Origin: Marisediminitalea oceani
GTDB taxonomy: Bacteria > Pseudomonadota > Gammaproteobacteria > Enterobacterales > Alteromonadaceae
Direction of reading: 5' to 3'
Length of the DNA stretch: 64,000 bases
NCBI RefSeq assembly: GCF_003731635.1
Contig: NZ_RCUA01000021.1
Coordinates: forward strand, 1 to 64,000
Under the pieces are notes generated by a model. The model saw nothing but the letters and a program-made list of their open reading frames with translations. It searched no databases and had not been told where the DNA came from. Position numbers and translations under genes: made by a program. Below, piece after piece: positions 24,423-33,946 of the stretch. Numbering within the stretch: the first letter of the stretch is position 1; every line of letters begins with the position of its first letter.

Positions 24423-26227
24423 TAGTTCAGCGCTACGTTGGCCGCCACAGCAATCTGGTAAATAATCTGAGTGATATCTTTGACTGCCTGCAACGTTTTG
24501 GCATCAACCCGTGGTAATACGATCACCTGGTCGCCTGCTGCCACGTCTGAGTTATCATCAACGTCATAGAAGTCAACCATACCATTGGCACGGATAACCA
24601 GGATGCGGGCATCGTTAGCTCTCTCGCTAAAGCCTCCTGCCCAGGCTACATAATCTGAAAGATCTGCATCGGGATTAAATACTACCGACTGAGGCATTAA
24701 TACTTCACCACCAACGTGGACCAGATCGGTTTTGGCTGGAATTACGATGGTATCGTTTTCTTCCAGCAGAATGTCGGCCACATTATCGTTTTCAGAGATA
24801 ATCACTTTACCGAGCGGCTTCACCTGACGGGCTCTGGCAATAAAGTCGGTTACTAGCTGTGCTTCCTGAACCCGAATAGAGCCTTCGCCGGTAGAGCGTA
24901 CTGGCGCCGTATAGATGCTTCGCTCCAGGCGATCTAGCGCCTGATTGATAATCAACTGTTGTTGATCAGCAACACTTTCACGTAGTAAATACACGTTTTT
25001 AAAGTCTGCCAGGTTAGGATCGATTTCAATATTGCTTAGCACCTGGTGCAATCTGGCGCCTTTAGACACCATTACTCTTGAGGCACCGCGGAAACTGCCT
25101 GCTACGTTAATCGGGTAAATTTGTACTTCATAGTCGTTTTTGAATTCGACATGATCGCCGGGACGCAAGCTGAATTGTTTAAAATCAGTTAGTGGGGCAT
25201 AGCGGGCAAACTGAGCGCCGTCACGAAGGCCGCTTACTGATACATGGCTGATAAAGTCGCCGGGTTTTGCGTAATCGACCAGCGCTTCACCGGTTAAATC
25301 TGAAGGTTTTAACTCAAAGGTGAAGCTGTTTCTAGCCCCTTCGCTCACTGTAATGGTTGGGCCAATAGGGCGAACCAGAATGACGTCTTTATCCTGAAAC
25401 GAAATAGCCGGTAACTCGCCATCTGTAACAAAGTTATATAAATCAATTGAGTGGACTACTTCACCGGCTCGTAAAATATCGATTTTGCGGAAACTACCAC
25501 GCAGGAAATCAACCCCGCCGGCACGTTTCAGAAAATAAAGCGGGCTATCTGTTGCCTGACCGGCATACTGCCCAGGCCTTAATACCGGCCCTGATACGTA
25601 AACCGATACTGGTGTGGCCGTCAGTAAGTTCACGTAAACATTTACATCATTGGTATATACCTGTTTGATGCTGCTTGTGACTGTGGCATTAACCTGACTG
25701 GATGGAACGTTTAACAGGTTAACCGGGCCAATATTGGGAATAAAGATATTACCCTGGCTATCAACGGTTGCGACATCGGAATAATCCACCGCGCCCCAAA
25801 GCCAGATTGAAACTTGATCGCCGGGTGCAACCAGGTAATTAGGGTTTACCGAGTTGGTGCGTTCTGATTCAAAGCCCCCGACAAATAAGTTTGCTGCAAA
25901 AGGCGGGTTCTCCATGGCTTCCTGCAAAGGAAAAACCATATCCATAGTGGGCTCTCCTGGTAATACCAGACCATTGCGCGGCTGCGTACTATACTGGCCG
26001 GAGCTAGGCCTTGTACCCGTCTGACTGTTGCCTTGCAGGGTAGGGGATGCAGACAGCTGTACCGGACTAACGCCTGAATTGCCGGCGCTGGCAGCAGCTG
26101 AATTATTGGCCCCACGTTGACTCAGTTGCTGTTGAATTTGTTGAATTTGCTCAGCTGTTTGTGCCTGGGCGTTACTGAAAGCAGATAGCGATAAAGCCGT
26201 AAGCGTTAACCAAATAGAGATACGCAT
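24422..26227 (-). CDS. kpsD: Polysaccharide export outer-membrane protein, KpsD-like
   Basis: The gene encodes 601 residues. Signal peptide MRISIWLTLTALSLSAFSNAQA, then a Gln-, Ser- and Asn-rich linker to about residue 90. Next is the polysaccharide export domain (NYLVAPGDQVSIWLWGAVDYSDVATVDSQGNIFIPNIGPV, in pieces), then several SLBB-type repeats (for example VSVYVSGPVLRPGQYAG and LVHVGGEVLMPQSVVFNPDADLSDYVAWAGG). No lipobox is seen, consistent with KpsD rather than Wza. It should form or gate the outer-membrane exit for the capsule. Confidence 0.9.
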   Translation of the reverse strand: MRISIWLTLTALSLSAFSNAQAQTAEQIQQIQQQLSQRGANNSAAASAGNSGVSPVQLSASPTLQGNSQTGTRPSSGQYSTQPRNGLVLPGEPTMDMVFPLQEAMENPPFAANLFVGGFESERTNSVNPNYLVAPGDQVSIWLWGAVDYSDVATVDSQGNIFIPNIGPVNLLNVPSSQVNATVTSSIKQVYTNDVNVYVNLLTATPVSVYVSGPVLRPGQYAGQATDSPLYFLKRAGGVDFLRGSFRKIDILRAGEVVHSIDLYNFVTDGELPAISFQDKDVILVRPIGPTITVSEGARNSFTFELKPSDLTGEALVDYAKPGDFISHVSVSGLRDGAQFARYAPLTDFKQFSLRPGDHVEFKNDYEVQIYPINVAGSFRGASRVMVSKGARLHQVLSNIEIDPNLADFKNVYLLRESVADQQQLIINQALDRLERSIYTAPVRSTGEGSIRVQEAQLVTDFIARARQVKPLGKVIISENDNVADILLEENDTIVIPAKTDLVHVGGEVLMPQSVVFNPDADLSDYVAWAGGFSERANDARILVIRANGMVDFYDVDDNSDVAAGDQVIVLPRVDAKTLQAVKDITQIIYQIAVAANVALN

Positions 26228-26242
26228 AAGCGAATTAAACCT

Positions 26243-26620
26243 TTATAGGGTGTTACTAAAAACCAACGCTGGGTATAGCAGCCAGTACGTTTGATTGTTA
26301 CAGATGGGACGAATTTCCGTTGATCCTGAACGCCCCTGACGTTTCAGCCGATAACATTGGTTACCCATAGCAGAGATATAACCGTCGGAAACTGCGTAGC
26401 TATTTCCATCAATCACAATATCTTCATTGGCATTGATGTTTAACTCTGGAATAGCTTTTGCTTCACTTTCCTGTATACCAGTACCTGAATCGCTAAGGTG
26501 ATGCGTAAAGCTTGGATTAACCAGCGGCAGATTGGCTTTGACACTCTGAGGTTGTGACACACATCCCAGCATTGTCATAGTGCTGAAAAGTAGAGCGGAT
26601 AATATAACTTGTCTTCTCAT
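26243..26620 (-). CDS. Small lipoprotein at the head of the capsule export operon
   Basis: About 125 residues from ATG 26620, chosen because MRRQVILSALLFSTMTMLGC is a clean lipoprotein signal; the frame is open further upstream to 26689, but that adds a poor N-terminal extension. After the lipobox cysteine come a Ser/Pro-rich linker, an NEDIVIDGNSYAV segment, and two cysteines (GNQCYRL and RPICNNQTYW) that could pair. No family recognised. Fifteen bases separate its stop from kpsD, so a role in assembly or surface retention of the polysaccharide is inferred from context only. Confidence 0.7.
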   Translation of the reverse strand: MRRQVILSALLFSTMTMLGCVSQPQSVKANLPLVNPSFTHHLSDSGTGIQESEAKAIPELNINANEDIVIDGNSYAVSDGYISAMGNQCYRLKRQGRSGSTEIRPICNNQTYWLLYPALVFSNTL

Positions 26621-26969
26621 TGCCTGACTGTAATACGTCCATTTAAAAAGTGGTCGTAGCATAACATAACCGAGCAAAAAGGCATGCACTGATTAACAGC
26701 CTGCTTAAACTCTGAGCAGAAGCATTACCGGCTGTGTAAAAAATGTGCGTTTAAATTTAAATTTTATTGGGGGGGTAGTCAGTTATACTAATGTTTACTA
26801 TTATATCGGGTGATTATAGTGACCTCTCCACGAAGCCTCAGGTGGCTGGTGTAGCCATGTATAGGTTCGGCGATATTCTCAACGGAGTTAGTGAGTAAAT
26901 GGATTTTCCTGTTTGTAGTGTGGGCGTGAGAACACAGGTGGGTAAGGATTCTGTGGAGAAAAGTAAGGC
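26621..26969. other. Divergent intergenic region of the polysaccharide locus
   Basis: About 350 bases between the leftward export operon and the rightward biosynthesis genes. Leftward, an extended -10 (TGTTATGCT) lies about 40 bases upstream of the lipoprotein ATG. Rightward, a candidate promoter lies at 26776-26804 behind a run of seven Gs. I looked for the ops/JUMPstart element (GGCGGTAGC) that often marks capsule operons and did not find it. A small dyad, GGCT-GGTGT-AGCC, lies near 26843-26855. Confidence 0.45.
26776..26804 (+). promoter_or_regulatory. Candidate promoter for wecA and the glycan genes
   Basis: TAGTCA (26776-26781) and TATTAT (26799-26804) are 17 bases apart, matching four and five of six consensus positions. 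Seven consecutive Gs (26769-26775) touch the -35 box. It would give a leader of about 160 bases. Confidence 0.4.
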
Positions 26970-28046
26970 ATGATGGACTATCTGCAGTTTATTCCGTTAT
27001 TTACAGCATTTTTTGTTGCATTGATTTTGCTGGTGGTGATGACACCCCTGGCCCATCAGTTTGGGCTTGTTGATCAGCCGTCATACAGAAAACGTCACAA
27101 CGGCATAGTACCGTTGACCGGCGGTGTAGCTATTTTTGTTGCAGTACTCGTAGCCAGCGTACTAACAGACGTGTGGATGAAAAACAATCCGCTGTTTTTT
27201 ACCGCTTCTGCCTTTATTGTGCTGCTCGGTATGCTCGACGACCGCTTTGACTTAAGTGCCAAGGGGCGCCTGGTTTGTCAGTTTGGCGTAGCGTCCATAA
27301 TGGCGTGGAGTGCGCAAAACTACATTACTTCACTTGGTGACATTTTTGGCTTCGGTTCGGTTTATTTAGGCCTTGCCGGATACTTCTTTACGCTGGTATG
27401 CGTGGTAGGAGTCATTAACGCCATCAACATGATTGATGGTATCGATGGCCTGGCGGGCGGTATGAGTCTGGTTGTGTTGCTGAGTGTTGTTAGTTTGCTA
27501 CTACTGTCAGACAACGGCGCTGCTATTATGGAGCCGCTGGTTATCATTGCTGCCATAGTGCCGTTTCTGGCATTTAACCTTAGCCTGAAAGGTTTTAAGG
27601 GGAATAAAATATTTATGGGTGATGCCGGCAGTATGTTTGTTGGCCTCACCATCGTGTGGTTATTGGTTGATCACACCCAGGGGCCCGGCGCTTCGCTACG
27701 CCCTATTACCGGCGTTTGGTTAATTGGTCTGCCCCTAATGGACATGGCAGCCATCATGTTCAGACGAGCCAGAAAAGGTCAGTCAGTGCTAAAACCAGAC
27801 CGCAAGCACCTGCATAATATCTTTATGCGGGCAGGTTTTAGTCCTCGCCGTTCTTTAGTAGCAATTCTACTGATGGGCGCAGGATATTGTCTTATTGGTA
27901 TTCTCGGTGAGGTTTATCAGGTTCCGGCTTACATCATGTTCTGGGGATTCATGGCGTTATTAGTGGTTTACAGTACTGCAATCATGAATATCTGGAAAAT
28001 CATACGGTTTTTCCGGGCGGTAAAGCGCCGCCTGCTACCCGCATAA
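26970..28046 (+). CDS. wecA: Undecaprenyl-phosphate GlcNAc-1-phosphate transferase, WecA-like
   Basis: The gene encodes 358 residues with about eleven membrane helices. MraY/WecA family motifs are present: DQPSYRKRHNGIVPLTGG (substrate loop), LGMLDDRFDLS, NAINMIDGIDGLAGG, GNKIFMGDAGSMFVG, and the histidine-rich LKPDRKHLHNIFMRAGFS. It starts lipid-linked glycan synthesis by moving a sugar phosphate (probably GlcNAc-1-P) onto undecaprenyl phosphate. An ATGATG pair begins the frame; either ATG could be used. It is the first gene of the rightward set. Confidence 0.92.
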   Translation: MMDYLQFIPLFTAFFVALILLVVMTPLAHQFGLVDQPSYRKRHNGIVPLTGGVAIFVAVLVASVLTDVWMKNNPLFFTASAFIVLLGMLDDRFDLSAKGRLVCQFGVASIMAWSAQNYITSLGDIFGFGSVYLGLAGYFFTLVCVVGVINAINMIDGIDGLAGGMSLVVLLSVVSLLLLSDNGAAIMEPLVIIAAIVPFLAFNLSLKGFKGNKIFMGDAGSMFVGLTIVWLLVDHTQGPGASLRPITGVWLIGLPLMDMAAIMFRRARKGQSVLKPDRKHLHNIFMRAGFSPRRSLVAILLMGAGYCLIGILGEVYQVPAYIMFWGFMALLVVYSTAIMNIWKIIRFFRAVKRRLLPA

Positions 28047-28120
28047 ATTGCATCACAGTGGTGCATATTTGTTGTAAAATCCGGTACACTTCGCGTTACT
28101 GTCGATAGCCGGATTTTACC

Positions 28121-29008
28121 TTGACCCCCAACTTTTCAATTAAACACAGCAACTACCGGGTGCATGAAATTCCCGCCATTGTTGCTATGGCCGTTTACGA
28201 AAAGGACTGCGCGGACTGGGTTGACCAGGCAATTGTCAGCATTCGTCAGCAAACTTATAACGACTTTCTTTATGTCATTGTTATTGATGGTCATATCTCG
28301 CCTGAATTACTGGCTGTCATCATGCAGCACGCTGAGGAAGATGAACGTCTGGTGATCATTGAAGGTAGCGCCAACAGAGGGTTGGCAACCTGTATGAACT
28401 TCGCCATTGACTGGTCTTTGTCGTTAAAGCCGCAGTACTTTTTCCGCATGGATGCCGATGACATTTCCGAGCTAAACCGTCTGGAAAAGCAAATTACTTA
28501 CCTGACCAAACATGCACACGTTGCCATTTTAGGTACCGGCCTGATTGAAATTAATGAGCAAAATCATCAGGTGGGGGCGAGGGTGATGCCACAAACCAAT
28601 CGCCAAATTACCCGGCTGTTGCCGCGCCGGTGTACTATTAATCACCCCACCGTATGTATTCGCTACAAAGTGTTTACCGACGGCTACCGTTATGACGATG
28701 CACTGCATAATACTCAGGATTACTTTCTCTGGATTGAGCTCGCCGCGGCAGGCTACATTTTTTGTAATCTGAAAGATAAGTTGCTGCGCTTTCGGCGGGT
28801 TAATGATTTTTATAAGCGTCGCGGGCTGATAAAGTCATTAAATGAATTCAGAGCCCGCTTCCGGGCGATGCGCTGGCTTAATCGCCTGACTCCTTACAAT
28901 CTCGTTTATGCCTGTATGGTATTAGGTCTGCGGATGATGCCATCGGGGGTTGTCAAAATGGCTTATAAGCTCGACAGGCACCTACTTGAAAAAATAATAA
29001 AGCATTGA
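28121..29008 (+). CDS. Family 2 glycosyltransferase (first)
   Basis: The gene encodes 295 residues and starts at TTG 28121. GT-A fold: the nucleotide-sugar entry IPAIVAMAVYEKDCADWVDQAI, a metal-binding FRMDADDIS near residue 110, and an acceptor-side motif QDYFLWIELAAAGY followed by a LLRFR hinge. A charged and then hydrophobic C-terminal stretch may hold it at the membrane. It should add a hexose or deoxyhexose to the growing glycan; donor and acceptor are unknown. The stop overlaps the TTG start of the next gene. Confidence 0.85.
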   Translation: MTPNFSIKHSNYRVHEIPAIVAMAVYEKDCADWVDQAIVSIRQQTYNDFLYVIVIDGHISPELLAVIMQHAEEDERLVIIEGSANRGLATCMNFAIDWSLSLKPQYFFRMDADDISELNRLEKQITYLTKHAHVAILGTGLIEINEQNHQVGARVMPQTNRQITRLLPRRCTINHPTVCIRYKVFTDGYRYDDALHNTQDYFLWIELAAAGYIFCNLKDKLLRFRRVNDFYKRRGLIKSLNEFRARFRAMRWLNRLTPYNLVYACMVLGLRMMPSGVVKMAYKLDRHLLEKIIKH

Positions 29009-29871
29009 AATTCGCGGCCATTATCATTCTGTTTCATCCTGAGCGACAAATTCTGCTCAACAACATCAGGTTGCTGGAGGCCGCTGGCTGGCAGGTGATA
29101 GTAGTGGATAATTCCCCACAAAGTCATCAGGGTTGGTTGTCATCTTCAGTCGAATTCAGGCATTGTCCTGAAAACGCTGGCATTGCTCACGCGCAGAATA
29201 TCGGTTTGCTCTTAGCTAAACAGCATGAGTATGACTATGCCATGTTGCTTGATCAGGATAGCCAGCTTAGCGAACAGTTGTTGCAAACGGTAAAACTGCG
29301 GGTAGTTGAAGCTCAGACTCATTATCCGAATCTGGCCGCTTATGGCCCCTCTATTGTCAGTGAATTTGACGGTCAGGTTGTCCGTGCAAAAGTGCAACGC
29401 GCTGTACCCGATGAGCATGGCTTCCTGCACAGCAGGCAGATTATTGCGTCCGGAAAGGTCATTCCAATATCAGTGCTCGCTGAAATTGGTTTGATGGAAG
29501 ATGCGTTATTTATAGATGGCGTGGATCATGAATGGTGTTGGCGGGCCAACCGTAAGGGTTACCGGATTATTAGTGATACACAGGCCTTATTACGCCATAA
29601 ACAAGGTGAGTCCCGTAAGCGAATCATGGGAGTTACGTTTAAAGTTGGAAGTTCTGTCCGGCTTTACTATCAGTATCGCAATATCCTCATTTTATTGCGT
29701 CGTTCTTATGTTCCGTTTTACTGGAAAATCAGGAACTGTGTAGCCCTGCCAGTCAGATGGATAATTAATGGCTGGTTTTTAGAGCAACGCAGGGAACGTC
29801 GGCGCTATATGCGGCAGGGTCTCATAGATGGCTTAAAGAAGCGGTCGGGCCGTTACAAGGCAGACCAATAA
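29005..29871 (+). CDS. Family 2 glycosyltransferase, rhamnosyltransferase-like (second)
   Basis: The gene encodes 288 residues and starts at TTG 29005, inside the preceding stop (TTGA). It shows AIIILFHPERQILLNNI, VIVVDNSPQS, MLLDQDSQLS (the DxD equivalent) and DGVDHEWCWRANRKGYRI. This set is typical of the RfbF/WbbL group of rhamnosyltransferases within family GT2. A basic C-terminus (RRERRRYMRQG) may contact membrane lipids. No rhamnose synthesis genes are in this window, so the donor is uncertain. Confidence 0.83.
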   Translation: MKFAAIIILFHPERQILLNNIRLLEAAGWQVIVVDNSPQSHQGWLSSSVEFRHCPENAGIAHAQNIGLLLAKQHEYDYAMLLDQDSQLSEQLLQTVKLRVVEAQTHYPNLAAYGPSIVSEFDGQVVRAKVQRAVPDEHGFLHSRQIIASGKVIPISVLAEIGLMEDALFIDGVDHEWCWRANRKGYRIISDTQALLRHKQGESRKRIMGVTFKVGSSVRLYYQYRNILILLRRSYVPFYWKIRNCVALPVRWIINGWFLEQRRERRRYMRQGLIDGLKKRSGRYKADQ

Positions 29872-29977
29872 GTTTTCTGTTGAGCCTGTAACGTCATGAT
29901 GCTTTAATGTTTTAGTTTTATTATTAGATATGCCTGATTAACACGGGCACCGCTGAGTTTTAGAAGGAAGGGAACAA

Positions 29978-31324
29978 GTGAAGGTAACAGTCTTTGGAAT
30001 TGGCTATGTGGGCCTGGTGCAGGCTGCAGTGTTAGCTGAAGTGGGCCACGACGTTGTTTGTGTGGATGTGGATCAGGCCAAGGTTGATAACCTTAAAAAA
30101 GGCCTTATCCCCATTTATGAGCCGGGCTTAACGCCGCTGGTCACCAGCAACTATGAAGGCGGCCGGGTAGACTTTACCACCGATGCCAAAATGGGTATCG
30201 AGCATGGAGAGCTGATTTTTATCGCTGTGGGTACGCCGCCGGATGAAGATGGTTCAGCCGATCTGAAATACGTGCTGGCAGTGGCGGAAACCGTAGCCAC
30301 TCATATGCAAAATCATAAGATTATCATCAACAAATCTACTGTCCCGGTCGGTACCGCTGACAGAGTCAGCGCAAAGGTCAGCGAAACGCTGGAATCCTTA
30401 GGGAAAGCACTGACCTTTGATGTGGTATCTAACCCGGAGTTCTTAAAAGAAGGCGCAGCAGTTAACGATTGCATGCGACCAGACCGGATTATTATCGGCA
30501 CCCAAAGTGAGAAAGCCGAGAAGAAACTGCGCGAACTCTACGCGCCGTTTAACCGTAATCACGACAAAGTTATCGTGATGGATATTCGTTCAGCAGAGCT
30601 AACCAAATATGCCGCCAACTGTATGCTGGCCACCAAAATCAGCTTTATGAATGAGATGGCCAACCTGGCAGAGCGGTTTGGCGCCGATATTGAGAACGTG
30701 CGTCGTGGTATCGGTTCTGATCCCAGAATTGGTTATCAGTTCATCTACCCGGGCTGTGGCTATGGTGGTTCATGTTTCCCCAAAGATGTGCAAGCGCTCA
30801 TTCGTAGTGCAAACCAGGTGGGCTACCAGGCGAAAGTTCTTGAATCAGTGGAAGCGGTTAACTACACCCAAAAAGAAAAACTGTTTGAATATATTTCCGG
30901 CCATTTCGATGGCGACCTGAAAGGCAAGACTATTGCTTTATGGGGATTGTCGTTCAAACCGAATACTGATGATATGCGTGAAGCCTCCAGCCGCGTGCTG
31001 ATGGAGCTGTTATGGGAACAAGGTGCTACGGTTCAGGCCTACGACCCTGAAGCAATGGAAGAAACCCAGCGTATCTATGGCAGTCGCCCGGATCTAAAAT
31101 TAACCGGAACGAAAGAAGCAGCCCTTGATAGCGCTGATTTCCTGGTGATTTGTACTGAGTGGCAGTCATTCCGGGCACCGGATTTTGACTTAATTAAAGA
31201 AAAACTGAGCATTCCTTTAATTTTCGATGGCCGGAATTTGTATGATCCGAAAATCATGTCGGAATACGGATTGCATTACTACGCCATTGGTCGAGGACTA
31301 TCAATAAAAGGACATAAACTATGA
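29978..31324 (+). CDS. ugd: UDP-glucose 6-dehydrogenase
   Basis: The gene encodes 448 residues from GTG 29978 behind AGGAAGGG. The N-terminal NAD-binding motif is [20 protein letters not shown]. The central helix carries [20 protein letters not shown], and the catalytic Cys266 lies in [14 protein letters not shown]. The C-terminal domain has [15 protein letters not shown]. It oxidises UDP-glucose to UDP-glucuronate, a common capsule precursor. It overlaps galU by four bases, so substrate and product enzymes are made together. Confidence 0.96.
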   Translation: MKVTVFGIGYVGLVQAAVLAEVGHDVVCVDVDQAKVDNLKKGLIPIYEPGLTPLVTSNYEGGRVDFTTDAKMGIEHGELIFIAVGTPPDEDGSADLKYVLAVAETVATHMQNHKIIINKSTVPVGTADRVSAKVSETLESLGKALTFDVVSNPEFLKEGAAVNDCMRPDRIIIGTQSEKAEKKLRELYAPFNRNHDKVIVMDIRSAELTKYAANCMLATKISFMNEMANLAERFGADIENVRRGIGSDPRIGYQFIYPGCGYGGSCFPKDVQALIRSANQVGYQAKVLESVEAVNYTQKEKLFEYISGHFDGDLKGKTIALWGLSFKPNTDDMREASSRVLMELLWEQGATVQAYDPEAMEETQRIYGSRPDLKLTGTKEAALDSADFLVICTEWQSFRAPDFDLIKEKLSIPLIFDGRNLYDPKIMSEYGLHYYAIGRGLSIKGHKL

Positions 31325-32214
31325 GTCAGGTAAAAAAAGCGGTTATTCCTGTAGCCGGCCTAGGTACGCGTATGCTGCCAGCAACCAAGGCAATTCCAAA
31401 GGAAATGCTGCCGGTTGTCGATAAACCATTAATTCAATACGTGGTTAACGAGTGTGTGCAGGCGGGTTTAAAAGAAATTATTCTGGTAACTCACGCCAGT
31501 AAAAACAGCATCGAAAACCACTTTGATACCTCTTTCGAACTTGAAACCACGCTGGAACAGCGGGTTAAACGTCAGTTACTTGAAGAAGTACAGGCTATTT
31601 GCCCGAAAGACGTAACAATCATGCACGTGCGTCAGGGCGCTGCTAAAGGTTTGGGTCACGCAATCATGTGCGCGCACCCTATGGTAGGTGATGCACCATT
31701 TGCGGTGGTTCTGCCGGATGTAATCATCGACGATTACGCCAGTAACCTGAAAAAAGATAATCTGGCTGACATGGTCGCGCGCTTCAATACCAGCCGGGTA
31801 AGCCAGGTAATGGTAGAGCAGGTACCACAAGAGAACATTTCCAAGTTTGGTATTGTTGACTTGGAAGGCGCAAGCATTAAGCCTGGTGAATCTGCCAAGA
31901 TCCATGACATGGTTGAAAAGCCGCCACTGGAAGAAGCGCCATCTGATCTGGCTGTAGTGGGTCGTTACGTGTTGTCGCATGAAATCTGGCCGCTGCTTGA
32001 GTACACTCCGCCTGGAGCGGGTGGGGAAATCCAGTTAACCGATGCCATCACTTCACTGATGAAGGTTGAACAGGTTGATGCTTACTACATGAAAGGCAAG
32101 AGTCATGACTGTGGTAGTAAACTAGGCTATATGAAAGCTAACGTTGAATATGCGCTGCGCCATCCGAGCCTGGGCGACGAATTCAAAGAATATCTGGCCT
32201 CGTTAAACGGCTAG
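31321..32214 (+). CDS. galU: UTP-glucose-1-phosphate uridylyltransferase GalU
   Basis: The gene encodes 297 residues. The nucleotidyltransferase signature is [26 protein letters not shown] at the N-terminus (in pieces), then [10 protein letters not shown] and FGIVDLEG with the usual spacing, and [21 protein letters not shown] at the end. It makes UDP-glucose for Ugd and GalE. ATGA overlap with ugd. A strong hairpin terminator follows. Confidence 0.96.
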   Translation: MSQVKKAVIPVAGLGTRMLPATKAIPKEMLPVVDKPLIQYVVNECVQAGLKEIILVTHASKNSIENHFDTSFELETTLEQRVKRQLLEEVQAICPKDVTIMHVRQGAAKGLGHAIMCAHPMVGDAPFAVVLPDVIIDDYASNLKKDNLADMVARFNTSRVSQVMVEQVPQENISKFGIVDLEGASIKPGESAKIHDMVEKPPLEEAPSDLAVVGRYVLSHEIWPLLEYTPPGAGGEIQLTDAITSLMKVEQVDAYYMKGKSHDCGSKLGYMKANVEYALRHPSLGDEFKEYLASLNG

Positions 32215-32236
32215 TGATATTCACAGAGCTAAATTG

Positions 32237-32266
32237 AAAAGGCCACTTCATTGAAGTGGCCTTTTT
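32237..32266. terminator. Terminator after galU
   Basis: GGCCACTTCA (32241-32250) and TGAAGTGGCC (32252-32261) form a long stem flanked by AAAA on the left and TTTTT on the right. It can serve galU and, in reverse, the convergent suhB. Confidence 0.88.
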
Positions 32267-32287
32267 GTTATCAGGTAACTTATTGGT

Positions 32288-33064
32288 TTATTTTAAGTGT
32301 TTAACCAAACCTTGAACAACTTTTACGCTACCGGCAACGATCTCACCTTTATAAAGTGGGTCATTATTGCCGCTGAAATCAGTTACCAGACCGCCAGCCT
32401 CACGAACCAGCAATTCACCGGCTGCAATATCCCAGGGCTTAATGCCGCGTTCCCAATAACCGTCATGTCGGCCTGCTGCAACGTAGGCTAAGTCCAGTGC
32501 TGCACTACCAGCACGACGAATGTCACCACAGTCATGGAAGATTTTATTTAAGCGAATAGCGTAGTCTGCATATTGTGTTTTGTTTTTAAACGGTAACCCG
32601 GTAGCTAATACCGTTTCAGATAAATCACGGGCCTTGCTGGCGCGAATGCGATAACCGTTTAGCTGGGCGCCCTGGCCACGAGAAGCAGTGAACAACTCAC
32701 CACGGATAGGATCGAAGACTACGCCCTGGTCGAGACGACCTTTATGCAGCAGTGCAATCGATACGGCAAAATGAGGAATGCCTTTAATGAAATTGGTGGT
32801 GCCGTCGAGGGGATCTATGATCCATTGGAACTCAGCGCTTTCGCCTGCGGTTTCGCCACTTTCTTCACCTAAAAAGCTATGCTCGGGGTACGACTGCTTA
32901 ATTTTGTGAATAATTGCCATTTCGGCATCTTTGTCGATTTGGGTAACATAATCGTTTGCGCCCTTCGCCTGTTTTACCAGGTCGTCACGATTTTCAAAAC
33001 CGCGGACAATAAGAGAGCCAGCCACGCGCGCAGCGCGCACCGCAATGTTCAGCATCGGATGCAT
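32288..33064 (-). CDS. suhB: Inositol-1-monophosphatase family protein SuhB
   Basis: The gene encodes 258 residues. Metal-binding motifs: SFLGEESG, WIIDPLDGTTNFIKGIPHF and GIKPWDIAAGELLVREAGG, all characteristic of the family. Besides phosphatase activity, SuhB in gammaproteobacteria joins the rRNA antitermination complex. Its length is near the E. coli protein (267). Alone on the leftward strand and divergent from trmJ. Confidence 0.95.
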   Translation of the reverse strand: MHPMLNIAVRAARVAGSLIVRGFENRDDLVKQAKGANDYVTQIDKDAEMAIIHKIKQSYPEHSFLGEESGETAGESAEFQWIIDPLDGTTNFIKGIPHFAVSIALLHKGRLDQGVVFDPIRGELFTASRGQGAQLNGYRIRASKARDLSETVLATGLPFKNKTQYADYAIRLNKIFHDCGDIRRAGSAALDLAYVAAGRHDGYWERGIKPWDIAAGELLVREAGGLVTDFSGNNDPLYKGEIVAGSVKVVQGLVKHLK

Positions 33065-33227
33065 AACAAAACCACCAATTGTAAAAGATCAAAAAATAAA
33101 CGCCGCGGAGTTTACCAGTTCCACTTCACAATGCAATGCCAGCACAGACGAAATACGCAGCTAAGCGGTGAGAATGTGTAAGCGGTATGCTAAACTCTGC
33201 GCCATTTACAGCCGTACTCTTTTAAGC

Positions 33228-33944
33228 ATGTTAGAAAATATCAGAATTGTATTAGTGAATACGTCACATACCGGCAATATCGGTTCTACCGCCCGGGCGA
33301 TGAAAACCATGGGCTTAAGCAACCTGTATCTGGTTGATCCGGTAAGCCCGCCTGATGGCAAAGCCAGTGCACTCGCGGCCGGTGCCGGAGATGTATTAGC
33401 GAATGCTAAAACCGTGAGTAAACTGGAAGAAGCGGTGGCAGGCTGTGGCCTGGTTGTGGGGACGTCAGCCCGCTCAAGAACCTTAAGCTGGCCCATGCTG
33501 GAGCCACGCAGTTGTGGTGAAAAACTGATAAAAGAAGTTGATAACTACCCGGTGGCACTGGTGTTTGGTCGTGAAAACAATGGCCTCACTAATGAAGAGC
33601 TCCAGCAATGTCATTTCCATGTATGCATTCCGGCCAATCCTGATTACAGCTCGTTAAACCTGGCGGCTGCGGTGCAAACCCTGTGTTACGAAATACGTAT
33701 GGCGTTCTTAAATAAAGATGCCATTCCAACCGAAGAAACAGAATATCCGTTAAATGATGATTTGGAGCGCTTCTATGTGCACCTGGAATCAACGTTAAAA
33801 AAAGTCAGCTTCATTAATGAAAATCACCCGGGCATTGTAATGACCCGCCTGCGCCGCTTATTTAACCGGGCTCGCCCGGAGTCCCAGGAGCTGAATATCT
33901 TACGCGGTATTCTGGCGTCAGTGGATAAATCAGCCGGGAAATAG
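33228..33944 (+). CDS. trmJ: tRNA (cytidine/uridine-2'-O)-methyltransferase TrmJ
   Basis: The gene encodes 238 residues from ATG 33228 ([19 protein letters not shown]), chosen because the family starts here; the open frame goes back to 33168 without homology. SPOUT fold: the N-terminal [20 protein letters not shown], then [21 protein letters not shown] and the knot segment [23 protein letters not shown]. It methylates the ribose at position 32 of tRNAs. It is followed after two bases by cysE. In many gammaproteobacteria trmJ precedes iscR, as it nearly does here. Confidence 0.95.
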   Translation: MLENIRIVLVNTSHTGNIGSTARAMKTMGLSNLYLVDPVSPPDGKASALAAGAGDVLANAKTVSKLEEAVAGCGLVVGTSARSRTLSWPMLEPRSCGEKLIKEVDNYPVALVFGRENNGLTNEELQQCHFHVCIPANPDYSSLNLAAAVQTLCYEIRMAFLNKDAIPTEETEYPLNDDLERFYVHLESTLKKVSFINENHPGIVMTRLRRLFNRARPESQELNILRGILASVDKSAGK

Positions 33945-33946
33945 CC

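Noticed and set aside
26820-26900. Possible cyclic-di-GMP riboswitch before wecA
   Set aside because: A few GEMM-like words occur (GAAGCCTC, GGTGTAGCC), but the conserved core and both helices cannot be laid out.
33168-33227. N-terminal extension of TrmJ
   Set aside because: Cysteine- and arginine-rich sequence without family similarity; the conserved TrmJ start is [11 protein letters not shown] at 33228.
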